In this document: positions 1 to 9,430 of the stretch, piece after piece
Numbering within the stretch: the first letter of the stretch is position 1
How the letters are laid out: every line of letters starts with the position of its first letter
Assembly: GCA_025765615.1 (NCBI GenBank)
Contig: JAIVFJ010000133.1
Location: 1 to 64,000 of the forward strand
Direction of reading: 5' to 3'
DNA: 64,000 nucleotides
From: Zopfochytrium polystomum
Taxonomy: Eukaryota; Chytridiomycota; Chytridiomycetes; Chytridiales; Chytridiaceae
Made by a program: the position numbers and the translations under genes
The notes under the pieces: generated by a model
Database searches by the model: none
What the model was told of the DNA's origin: nothing
What the model saw: only the letters and a program-made list of their open reading frames with translations

Positions 1-1959
1 ATACCATTCGCTGAGATTTTTATATTGGGTTTTTGCCTTGTTTTTTTTTTTTTTTTTTTTTTTTTTTTTGTGGAAGGACTCTCTTTCCCCGTTCTCTGGT
101 TTGTTGGTTCTAGTTGGCAGACCTCTTTCCCTCCTTCCCACCCCCTACTCCCGCGTATGCGCTTCTCGTTTTCGACGTTGCTTTGGCTCGTTCGCTTTGT
201 AACTTTTCAGGGGTGGGTTGCACGGGAGCTTAATTTTGGCTCCGCTCTTTCTTTTTCTTGTTTTTTTTTTTTTTTTTTTTGGCTTACCTTTCCCTCTGCG
301 TTTCAGTCTTCGACGTTGTCCTCATAGCCCAGGGTTTGGCATTTTTAGGCCCCGTGGTGTTGACACTGATGGCGGCCCGTTATTAATCTCACCTTCATCT
401 TTCCCGTGTTGCGCGCGCGTTTGAGCTTTTGGGGAAGTGCGTGAAGTTTTGTTCTTTCTACACCGCTTGAGTCTACAACGCTTGAGGGCTTATCCACTGG
501 TCTTGTTTTCGAATCGCTTTTTAAACGGAGCCTTACACCTCGCCCCGCTAGTATAACCTGAGAGTGGCAAGACCACAACGAACCGTACTGTTGGCAGGCT
601 GTGGCAGGCCAAGAGCTAAGCGACCAACGGAGCGTTGGCTTGTTTGGGTCAGGGCTCTCGCTGGGGACGCAAATTTAAAGCGACTCGCCGGTTGAGAGGA
701 TCGTGCAGGATAAGGAGACAGCTGCAGCTGTGGAGCAAACTGGTTCAGCAAGCATGATCGTGTTTTTGCGCGCTTTATTGTTGTGTGCGACGATAGCTGT
801 GAGAATCGTTCGGTGGACGCGCGGGCGTGGAGACAACAGCGAGGAGGACGACGAGGACGACGAGGAGGAAGCAGCTGAAGAGGACGACGGCGGGGACAGC
901 GACGGGGGCCCGCAGCAGAGCGGAGATGGATAAATTGACTATTTGTCGCCAACCGACTTTCTCCAGCTCCTCCAACGCCTCAAGTTTTTCCTCCCTATTT
1001 CGGTCTTTTTCTCAACTGCTGTAGAAAGGGTGCCCTCTTCTAAGAGACAGTCATCGTTCTGCTGCCGCCGATTCCGCTCCAGAAGCGCGCGACGCTCAGC
1101 CAGGTAACGGTCGTAGAATGTACGAAGTGCAAATGGCTTCCACCCGGCGCGACCAAGAACCCACCCCAAGTACGCAAGCGCTTTGCGGCTGGGCTGTTTG
1201 GTGCGGCACTCGGCCTCAGTGGGGGTCGCGGCGTCGAAACTGCGGTTGTCCTTGTTTGCCAAGTCCTTTGAACAAGGGGGGTTGAGTCATTCGCACCCGA
1301 AGCGCTGACTTGGTCAGAACTCTGCTATTCGCCGTCACTGGCCGCCGCGGCCACCGGCACAGCGGTGAACTACTTCATTCTCAAGATCAGACGGCCCCAC
1401 TGACTCTGAGTGTACACCAGCGAAACCCTTTGGCAAGAACGACTGGCATGCGCGGAATTTTTTCATTCCCGTTTCAATACCTGCTCTGCCGCCCCCAACC
1501 CTTCTGGCACACCCTTCACATAAGGAGGTGATAAGCAGGACAAGGTTGAGTTAATTCCTGCAAGTGAAGGTCATACTTTTCAGTGAACTAATTTGCGTAG
1601 GCAATACCATCACCAAACTCCCACATGTCGACATTGCCAAACTGGCAGTGTGGAAAAATAGCATAAGCGTTAGTCACATCTCCATTCGAAACGGATATCT
1701 TAACTGCGCCTCTGACCATATCTCTGAAACGTGCAGCATTACTCCCGCCACGGCGTCGTTCATTCAAATATAAGGGAACTCGTGCAACATCATTCCACCA
1801 TCGAATCATTGATTTCAAGAACACTCGTGCTTGTCTTGACAAGCAGTTTGTCGCCGAAAAGACTGTGGCCACGCATTGCCAGCTGAGCGTCGAAGAGAAC
1901 AGACGCATGCCAGGCGTTACATTAAGCACCCTCCCTGTCGTTGAATCCGATGGCAACCT
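1..1959. other. spacer without a supported gene
   Basis: No convincing gene is visible. There are two poly-T tracts (about 48-69 and 262-280), a GAC/GAG-rich stretch near 840-920, and one copy of a dispersed repeat (300-430). Two minus-strand open frames, 939-1262 (107 codons) and 1588-1956 (122 codons), have reasonably protein-like composition but match no family I recognise and have no clear promoter, so they are not called. Confidence 0.6.
300..430 (+). repeat. dispersed repeat, copy 1
   Basis: This stretch is clearly similar to 17979-18145 in the same orientation. Shared blocks include TTTCAGTCTTCGACGTTG, CTCATAGCCCAGGG and GTGTTGACA, followed by a CG-rich GCGCGC block in both. Copies differ by substitutions and short indels, so this is an old duplication. 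No coding potential is shared between the copies; a promoter fragment or non-autonomous mobile element are both possible. Confidence 0.6.
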
Positions 1960-1984
1960 TTGAATTTGGCGCTGGATCCGCCTT

Positions 1985-2175
1985 GCGGCGGACGGGTTCG
2001 TGCTGGTGTTTCAGCTGGGCGACGGGAGGGTTTTGAACGTGACGGCCAGAACTACGTCGGTTATTCTGGACTTTCCTTTCTACGGTCGGTACACGGGCCC
2101 GCTGACAGGGGGCGTCGTGGGGCGGAGGCGCACTTTCACGGGCACCGCGCTGTGGGAGCAGTTCAGGTTCTGATG
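1985..2175 (+). pseudogene. truncated tandem copy A of an unknown beta-rich exon
   Basis: The frame that starts near 1985 encodes a segment (LVFQLGDGRVLNVTART, then a YGRYTGPLTGGVVGRRRTF motif) that closely matches the segment at 2485-2670. It has no start of its own, begins abruptly, and runs into a stop just after the shared CAGTTCAG boundary, which looks like a splice donor edge in both copies. I do not recognise the family. It is best read as a truncated duplicate of the downstream exon. Confidence 0.5.
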
Positions 2176-2284
2176 CGAACGCCCCGGCTTTGCTGGGTCA
2201 GACATGAAGCAGAGGAAAGGCAAAGATTGGGTGAATGGTTGAAAAACGAGAGGGTAAAAAAAAAAAAGTGGTTGTTGCAAAAAT

Positions 2285-2672
2285 TTGAGCATTCTGCCAG
2301 AGCTGGTACTGGGGCCACGGCCGCCTTGGGCCGTTTTCCATCGTTTCGCAATCGGCACGGACGGGGTCGAGCACGTGTCCGGCTTCGTCTCGGATGCGTC
2401 CAAGGGGTATTCCACCGCGCTCCGCGTCGTCGCCGCGTCGTGCCGGAAGGGCACCGTCTCGGCGAGCCACTACACCACGGGCACGCCCGACGGGCTCGTG
2501 TTGGTGTTTCAGCTGGACGACGGGCGCGTCCTGAACGTCACGGCCAGGACCGCTGTGACGGCCGCAAACTATTGCATCTATGGGCGGTACACGGCGCTGC
2601 TGACGGGCGGCATCGTGGGCCGGCGAAGAACGTTCTCGGGTGTCGGATCAGTTCAGGTACTAAGCAGAACAC
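2285..2672 (+). pseudogene. partial gene, copy B of the unknown beta-rich exon
   Basis: An open frame encodes a segment with the core LVFQLDDGRVLNVTART and YGRYTALLTGGIVGRRRTF, repeated about 500 bases upstream in copy A. The frame is open upstream into a poly-A tract with no convincing ATG, and ends at CAGTTCAG followed by GTACTA, which could be an exon/intron border; no matching downstream exon was found before the Hsp20 gene. The alternation of hydrophobic and polar residues suggests beta strands. It could be one exon of a fragmentary gene or a pseudogene. No function is assigned. Confidence 0.45.
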
Positions 2673-2736
2673 CAATTTTTTTTTTTCTTCTTTTTTTAGG
2701 AGGTTGACTCGAACTTGTCACCTGCAAAGGCTCCAG

Positions 2737-2744
2737 TATAAAAA
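2737..2744 (+). promoter_or_regulatory. TATA box of the Hsp20 gene
   Basis: TATAAAAA lies about 130 bases upstream of the Hsp20 ATG, in a spacing that fits a TATA-driven fungal heat-shock promoter with a short 5' leader. No clean array of GAA/TTC heat-shock units is visible immediately upstream, unlike the array at 7.3 kb. Confidence 0.6.
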
Positions 2745-2873
2745 GGCGCGAGTTCTTCATTTCCATCAAATCACAAATCAACCCGCGTACCTCTCTTTGC
2801 AAACAGCTAGCACAACCAAAAAAAAGCCCCCAACAAACCCGAGTTCTCTTCCTCATCCCAAAGACCAACCGCT

Positions 2874-3359
2874 ATGGCCGTCTTCTTCCCTCGCGACTCT
2901 CCGTTCGGCGACTTTGACCGCATCGTCTCGGCCTTCTTCGACCCCGACGCCAGCACATCCGCTTCTTCGAGCGGCAACGGCCAACGCCAGCAACGCACCC
3001 CACGCTCCACGATCCTCACGCGCGCCGGCTTCCACCCGCGCCTCGACCTGGCCGAAACCGACGCCGGCTACGTCGTGCACGCCGACCTTCCCGGCATCCC
3101 GAAGGACAAGGTTGATGTATCCATCTCGGACGACGGCGTGCTGATGATCTCCGGCGAGCGCAGCGCGAACAAGGAGATCAAGGACGAGCAGCGCCACGTC
3201 GTTGAGCGCAGCTACGGCCGCTTCGAGAGGGCCGTCCGGCTTCCGCAGGACGCTGACCGGGACAACGTGCAAGCGAAAATGGCCGATGGTGTGCTGGAGC
3301 TTGTCGTACCGAAGCTTGCGGCCCCCAAGGAGGCTGTTAAGAAGATCAGCATTTCGTGA
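2874..3359 (+). CDS. small heat shock protein, Hsp20/alpha-crystallin family
   Basis: This intronless gene encodes 161 residues. Small heat shock proteins are ATP-independent holdases that keep unfolding proteins soluble until Hsp70/Hsp104 refold them. The N-terminal arm (residues 1-50) is Ser/Gln-rich. The alpha-crystallin domain follows (about 52-150), with the family motif ADGVLELVVPK near its end. The C-terminal tail finishes KKISIS, carrying the I-x-I motif that docks into neighbouring subunits. Length is normal for fungal Hsp20. The ATG at 2874 lies after a TATA box (2737) and a CA-rich leader, and no upstream in-frame ATG fits better. Cytosolic; no targeting signal is visible. Confidence 0.93.
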   Translation: MAVFFPRDSPFGDFDRIVSAFFDPDASTSASSSGNGQRQQRTPRSTILTRAGFHPRLDLAETDAGYVVHADLPGIPKDKVDVSISDDGVLMISGERSANKEIKDEQRHVVERSYGRFERAVRLPQDADRDNVQAKMADGVLELVVPKLAAPKEAVKKISIS

Positions 3360-4996
3360 TTGTGAGCAAGACGATTTTGTGTTGACGAGCTCAGCAGTGT
3401 GACCACTACCCCTCCTACTCTTTTTTTTTCAAACTTGTTATCCATTTGCTCTTTCGGGTAATTTTGTCACCCTTTCTACTCGTCGCTCAACGTTTTCATT
3501 TTTTGATTGTTTTCACTTTGTCCACGATGCTGGTCACGCTGTCCATATCAATATATCCAATTGAAAGTATCTGGCGTTAGTAGTAACACCTCTGGCCGCT
3601 CCGAGCCACCTTCTCAAATCTGCACTGCCCGCAATCGTTGCCTCGACCTCCTTGGGCGCGCAGCTGAGCTGGCCCTCCCGTGGAAAATTGCATCAGAGTG
3701 TTTGCACAAAAATTCGTCACCTGATTTATATTGGGGTTCCGCCCTCGTCAATATTGAATCTCTTTCTGGCAAAACGCTCGTGTCTCTTGAAGTTGTGCAT
3801 TACGTGCCTGTTCATCATTGTAACCATCTTGAAGCGCCGTGGACTTCACGGTTCTGGCGTTTGGAACGTCCGTTCACCCACGTGAGCTGTGCAAGACACA
3901 CCCAGGGTACCCCCGGAAAAGTGGCTGGCTTGCCTACCGCCAAGCCTGCCCTGAAGCCCACGCGCGGATTCACCAATCGTTCAGCTCGTTTTGGACGCGT
4001 CTGTCCCACAATGAACGATAAGCGCTCGCCGATTTGGTGCCTTCGTACGCTATCAGTGTTGTTGTTGTTTCCCACCGGTGATTCCCCTTTCGAAATGCAG
4101 CGACAGAAGTGATTGACTTTTGGCGCTCGTTATTGGTGGGACGCTACCCCAAGCGATTACGTGACCAACGATGCTGTCTTTCGCTTTCATTGGAGGTGAC
4201 TCCCAGCGGCTCGTGATTTCGCGAAAGACAGGCGCGGAAGAGAAAGGCGTGCCAAGACGATCGAACGGACAGGCGAAAAAAATCGAAGAGGTAGAGATCG
4301 AGTGGACGTGAAGGAGAGAGTCCGTCTGCCTCGCGGACTGCCTGATAGGGCATGTGACGGCAGGAAAGACAGGAATACTTCGAGTATAAATAGTGAATGG
4401 GAAAGGCTACCCCTTCACACTGCCATCCCGCTCCCACCCTCACCACGACGCCAACAAGCGCAAAATCGATCATCGTCTTCTTCACCGCTCTTTTCATGGC
4501 CATTTTTGCGCACGCTCTGACGAAGTTCGTCCATACTGTATGAATATATTTACTTTACAAAGGGGTGTGGAAACGCACATCCGATGTGAATGTGTCCACA
4601 AGGTGACAATAATCAGTGAAGGGTGGGTACCCATTTTCTTCCCACTCGTCTCGCGCCGAGCCACCACAAACGGGCCAACCTCCCGTCTCGGTCGCCCTCC
4701 CTTCGGACGCTGCACAGGGCACCCAGCCGTTGCAGCCGCTGATTCTCCAACGACTGCAGGCGAACGTGGTAGGCTCGCAGCTGCGCTTCGCCCAGCGCGC
4801 TTGGTCCCTCTGTTTTGTAACTGCATAGCGTTGATCTCGTCACACAACGGAGAACGCTTCTGCTAACGTCAGCCTTGTTTCTTGGCGGCTGCTGTAACAT
4901 CAGGACCAGCGGCCTCAAAATCAAGTACTACACGAAGAGACCGCCTTAGAAATTGCGGATAGGTTCAAAACCTTAGTGGGGAGAATGCCTTTGCAG
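3360..4996. other. spacer; orphan TATA box at 4385
   Basis: No supported gene. A TATAAATA motif at 4385-4392 is followed by a C/A-rich leader-like stretch and an ATG at 4496, but that frame closes after about 14 codons. It resembles a core promoter whose gene has been lost or interrupted. Other open frames here (for example 3507-4112) lack any family resemblance. Confidence 0.5.
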
Positions 4997-7309
4997 TCAA
5001 AAGACTAGTTTCGAACATTGTCCATCGTTTCGCCACACGCTACAAGGCCCGTAGTTATCATCAGTAGCTGCAGGCCAAGCGAATGTGTCTGGATTGAAGC
5101 TATGTGCTACGGATGAGACCATAGTCTCGAATATGTCACCTGGACTGAGCCCGTGATGCAACTTGAGGATCCATTTCCATGCTTCATACATACTCTGATC
5201 CACGATTGGTGTCTTTTGCTCTAGCACATTATGCAGAACGCGTGTGTCGATCAGTAGATTCTCCATACTCAGGTCATCGAGTGTGCTGTTTTCAAAATCA
5301 ACAACTGTTGTGCACTTACTTAGCTTGGCGATCAGTTTGTTCATGTCGTGATGCGAACAGCAAGAAGGCCCGAGACAGCACCAGCAGAATGCAATCCCTG
5401 CAGTGATCGGCACCAGCACAAGAGCATCTGATACGCGCATCATACCAGCTCACATATCCACGGGAGATCATTGCATCAAGTGCACGCAGCGGTACACAAT
5501 CGTGCAGATACTCACATGAGGCACAGAGCAGGAAATACACGCAATGTATGTGTGATACTGGGCGCATACACTGAAGTGCAATTGGTAGTAGTTGCATCCT
5601 CACCTTGTCCAGGAACAGATATAATGCCTGTCTCACATTGCTGCTACCACCCGCTACAGACATTGGATTGTGACAATAGTACATAGTGCAGGCACTTCGG
5701 GCGTGGCCCAGTTCATATTGTTAATGCCTGCACAAGCAGGGATGCAACATTTGTGGATACAATGTCCTCTATCCGCTCACTTGCTTCATTTAACAGAGCA
5801 CAGGCTACAGAACCAGCATCGGGACTGGCTACAGACTTACAGTGGAGGTGGGTATGACACAGCTGTACATCGCGTCATCAACGGTAGAGCCGCTGCAGGT
5901 ATCACAGGCTCATAGGAGAGCCATGTTCGAGAGGCTGCATATTGTGCACCAGGGCAGTAGCAGCGGTCACCCATGTTCCACTCCTCTCTCCACATACATA
6001 GACGAGAGACCCAGACTGAGCAGGAGACTGGCCATACCCATCCACAACATGCTCTGGGCACAGGGAGAGGCTATTCCTGCATCAGATCCCATGTTCCTGT
6101 ATACATACGGCAGTGTGCTGAATGCCATAGTGAGATATGACAAGCAGACAGTAACATGCCTCCTGACACCCACCGCACTGAGCATACTGGCTGATGCTAT
6201 ACACAGACTGGGATACCTGGTGGTCAAGGAGATCACCAACTTCAGATTCAGGTCCATGGGCATTACGGCAACACGCAATGGTTATGTGTGAATCATGGCA
6301 GATGGCTTGGTTGCTACACAGGGACTCCCGCCCACAGCTTTTGCGCTACTGCAGGTCATCAAGCATGGAGTGCATGCTGTCATGAGCAGATCACATACAA
6401 CCGTAGCATTCCTCCAGTTGCTCATGGTACATGACATTCCAGTGCAGTTTTAAACTACTGTGCACTAGACACTGAGAGATATGCAATTGGATTCAGATTG
6501 CCACTTGCTATGCAGAAGAGGGGAGATAGGCCATTTGCTGTCATGCGCTCCATGCCGAACTCATGCACTGGGCTTCTGTTGAACAGCGAGACATTGTGGC
6601 ACAGTATCAGAGACAGGAAATTGGACTGCGTGTACAGCATGAAGTCGCACTGTGTGGTGCTGGTCATTGGCTTACTCACATCCGCTGTCTGCAGACTAGC
6701 ATCGAGTATAGACACGAAATCCACTATCTCCTCTCTAGCAGCTGGTATGTTGTATTTCTGGCAGATATAGCTAGTCATCATAAGCAGAGACATTAGACGC
6801 GACTTTGGACCGCTGAATGGTGACTGTGTATGCTCCCTGCTAGTGATGAACAGCGGTGGTCTGTGCTTGAGTACCATTGTTGCTATGTGCTGTATGCTTG
6901 ATGTGTGAATCACTGGCAGTGTTCGAGTAATACAACGTCACCTGGCCTGTGCCTGTCAGCAGAGCATTACATCCTCAGAAGACTGATCACCATCTGCTTG
7001 ATGCTTGGCACAATTCAGGCTCTCCTGCACCATAGCCTCTGTGAGCTTAGTAGCCAATCGCAAGCCAGGGAGACCATATACAGCAAGGCCGTGAGGGACA
7101 GTGAGTCGAGGGATATCGGGGCGCTGATCACTAGCTTCCAGCCATTGCACATCGAACATGCCATCTGCTGCTGGATTACCTTGAGATAACGTGACACAAC
7201 GTAGCTGCTAGACACTCTAAGGTGACTCTCAATGACATTTGCCAGACGCTTCAGGCTGTCCTGACTGGGTCATCCAGGTTGTGCTCCTTGCTTGTTATGA
7301 ATCACCCTC

Positions 7310-7490
7310 TGGAAACCTCTGGAACCTTCTAGAACATTCCTTCATGGAACCTTGTGGAACCTTCTGGAACCTTCTTTGCTTTCCTGACTTGTCTTGCTGT
7401 CATTGGTATCATTCGTATCATTGTAGTACTAATTGCTCTTTCTGGAACTTTCTTTGAGTCTTGACAAGGGACTCTTAAAAGGTATAAAAG
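7310..7490 (+). promoter_or_regulatory. heat-shock-type promoter: HSE array plus TATA box
   Basis: Inverted GAA/TTC units at perfect two-base spacing form heat-shock factor sites. A four-unit site lies at 7322-7339 (GAA-TTC-GAA-TTC), a three-unit site at 7362-7374 (TTCTGGAACCTTC) and another at 7440-7452. Extra GGAA units sit between them. A TATAAAAG box follows at 7483-7490, giving plus-strand polarity, and an ATG appears 70 bases further on. This is the arrangement of a strong heat-inducible promoter. It sits inside the minus-strand RNA polymerase relic, pointing the opposite way. Confidence 0.7.
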
Positions 7491-7559
7491 GGATGGGGAC
7501 CTGTCCCATCCCTCAATTGAATTATTGTTTACAATACAATCATCACTCCTCTCAGTTCC

Positions 7560-7655
7560 ATGTCTGCCTTGTCCTGTCCTGCCCTGTTCCTGACATTGCT
7601 GTTCGTAGCTGCCACTTGCATGCGCGGCTCTTCCTTGCACCGGCACAGAGCGTAG
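7560..7655 (+). CDS. 31-codon ORF directly behind the heat-shock-type promoter
   Basis: The first ATG after the HSE/TATA promoter opens a 31-codon frame. Its residues 3-19 are hydrophobic (core LFLTLLFVAATC), like a signal peptide, followed by a short Arg/His tail and a stop. It may be the first exon of a gene, a remnant exon left after rearrangement, or chance. No downstream exon could be joined with confidence because the following bases also read as the polymerase relic on the other strand. Confidence 0.3.
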   Translation: MSALSCPALFLTLLFVAATCMRGSSLHRHRA

Positions 7656-8724
7656 TATGGTGTGTCGAAGTCATACGCACCTGCTGTAGTGATACTGATG
7701 GTTGACGCGAGCATGAAGTCACTGTTCCCAACATCTGGCACCAGCAAACACATCTGCTGTTCATATGCTTGGTTGATAACGCTGCTGCTGAACTTAGTGT
7801 TTGTTTCCTTGGATATACCTGCCATGATCTCGGCAACTGCACTGGGGCTTGATACCACACAAAAGTGCACCTCGTCTCCATCGAAGTCAAGATGCAATGA
7901 AATCTCTTGCACATATTTGGGTGACAGCTGATGCAATTGAACTCCCATGCTCGTATGAACACAGGCTGGAGTGAGTCAACAGAGATCACAGGGCATCGCC
8001 ACAGCAGACCGCAGTCACCATCTGTAGCAGCACAGAAGTTGAAGTACAGCGACAGCAGCTCACCATCTGTCACACGAATCAGTACCTTCATCCGCGCAAG
8101 CCATCTGCTGGGCACTCTGATCTCGTTGGACTGCATGTCCCACACTGGCACAGCAACACCACGTGCATTGGTCATACTGCGTATACTGAAGGTGGAGCCA
8201 CGCACCATGCCTCGCTTACCTAGCATCAGTTGCTTGACTGCAGCAGAGAAGGCTGACGATTGGCGCGTACCAGCGAAGAGATCCCTGTTGGCAGCTGCAC
8301 TTGGATCTTGAATGTCATCCTCGAATGTCATGTATCGCAGGAATCCTTTCACATAGTCATCATTTGCTATATGCTCACCAATCAGACGGCCAGAACATGA
8401 GGTATGCGATAGAATGTGACACAGCCTCGTGCTTACATTGTCACTAGCATCTGGTGTTATATACTTGAGATTGGGTACATCAATCGCTGTCAGCTGAATG
8501 GATGTGATCTTGGGGGCATCTACCCTCAAGTGTGCCTGTACATAGCGGCTGAGCGTGAATTCAGGTGGTGTATGCTCCATTGGGTGCTGTGGTCCAGTGT
8601 TTAAAATGAAGATCATCACCACGGAAGACGTTCACCCACATTGGCGCATTTTCAAAAAGGTCATTCAACCTGCGCACATGCCTCTATCGTCTCTTGACAA
8701 ACAGCTTGAGGCTTTGCCACTGAT

Positions 8725-9006
8725 ATGCCGGTGTTGACAAAGCAGCACCTCCTTGAGCAATCCCAAGCAATTGCTGACGGACTGGTGCAGCAAAGTATTT
8801 TGAACCCGGAGCCCGCAGCAGTGCGAGGCAGGCCAAAGTCCAGAAAGCAAAAGCGGCTGGCAGCAAATGCGACGACTCGCATTCCCAGCAGCTTTGAGCT
8901 CGTGGAGTTGCCTGCGCGTCAGCGAAAATGCGGTCCGTGTCACGTTGCCGGTCATGACCGGCGAACGTGCCCGACGATCAGAGTGAGGGAAATGCAAAAG
9001 AATTGA
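8725..9006 (+). pseudogene. C-terminal tail of a MULE-type transposase (zinc knuckle)
   Basis: A 93-codon frame holds RGRPKSRKQKRLAA, an AT-hook-like basic segment, followed by a CX2CX4HX4C zinc knuckle (CGPCHVAGHDRRTC) next to the stop. This order, a GRPKxxR basic stretch and then a CCHC knuckle ending in RRTCP, is typical of the C-terminus of MuDR/MULE transposases and their FAR1-like relatives. No DDE catalytic or SWIM domain is visible upstream, where the RNA polymerase relic begins. It is therefore a truncated remnant. A small cellular zinc-knuckle protein is a less likely alternative. Confidence 0.6.
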
Positions 9007-9430
9007 AAAAAAAAAAATAAAAGCGGAAAAAAAAGGTTGTCGTTCAATGGAGTCTTTCCGTCACCTGGAGTGGGGGAGTCTGGATGTAGCCGTTCCCTTA
9101 AAAATATTTTCATGTTTTTTTTTTTCAATAAGTGGCAAAGATTGGTAATGCGTCTGCACGAGCTTGGAGCAATTTTTCCGGGTGGTTTCCGCCAAACATT
9201 TCGGTCGGGTGGTTTCCGCCAAACACAGAAGAGGAGAATTTAATTTTTCTTGTGGGCACGCGCTTCAACCCAGTGGCGGACCTTCCCCTCCAAACTCCAA
9301 ACACAGGCCTTGAAGAAACGAACAACGAAGGGAAGAGCGAAGAAGAAATAAAAATAAAATAATAAATAAAATCTAAAATAAAAATAAATAAGCACACACC
9401 CGCACACACACAGTCACACAAACTCTCTTC
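9007..9430. other. spacer with a short tandem repeat
   Basis: The 20-base unit CGGGTGGTTTCCGCCAAACA occurs twice, at about 9179 and 9206. A-rich tracts (9007-9035 and 9340-9390) and a CA-repeat run up to the protease start codon. No gene is seen. Confidence 0.6.

Larger units (their letters stand above)
4997..8622 (-). pseudogene. decayed RNA polymerase largest-subunit (RPB1/beta-prime-like) gene
   Basis: The minus strand holds, in order and at suitable spacing, several landmarks of multisubunit RNA polymerase largest subunits. These are a GKRGMVRGS segment (near 8220), matching the GKRVDFSART region; DGDCGLLWRCP, matching DGDFVLFNRQPSLH; and the catalytic magnesium motif DFDGDE at 7871-7888. 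About 600 codons later (6045-6092) GSDAGIASPCAQS resembles the GExVGxxAAQS sequence before the trigger loop. Near 5.3-5.6 kb lie segments like the conserved C-terminal region. The frame changes close to 7940, between the motif before DFDGDE and DFDGDE itself, and further stops and shifts lie downstream, so the gene is dead. It is far too divergent for the host Pol I/II/III subunit; a cytoplasmic large DNA virus or linear-plasmid polymerase is more likely. The DFDGDE part is firm, the C-terminal half tentative. Confidence 0.6.

Noticed and set aside
25..424. Phe-rich plus-strand frames
   Set aside because: They are created by poly-T tracts and have no protein-like composition.
3507..4112. 201-codon plus-strand frame
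   Set aside because: No family resemblance, no promoter, many Arg/Ser/Pro residues and competing frames on both strands.
4997..8622. Host RNA polymerase II largest subunit
   Set aside because: Sequence around DFDGDE is far too divergent from any eukaryotic Pol I/II/III subunit and the gene is broken, which an essential gene could not be.
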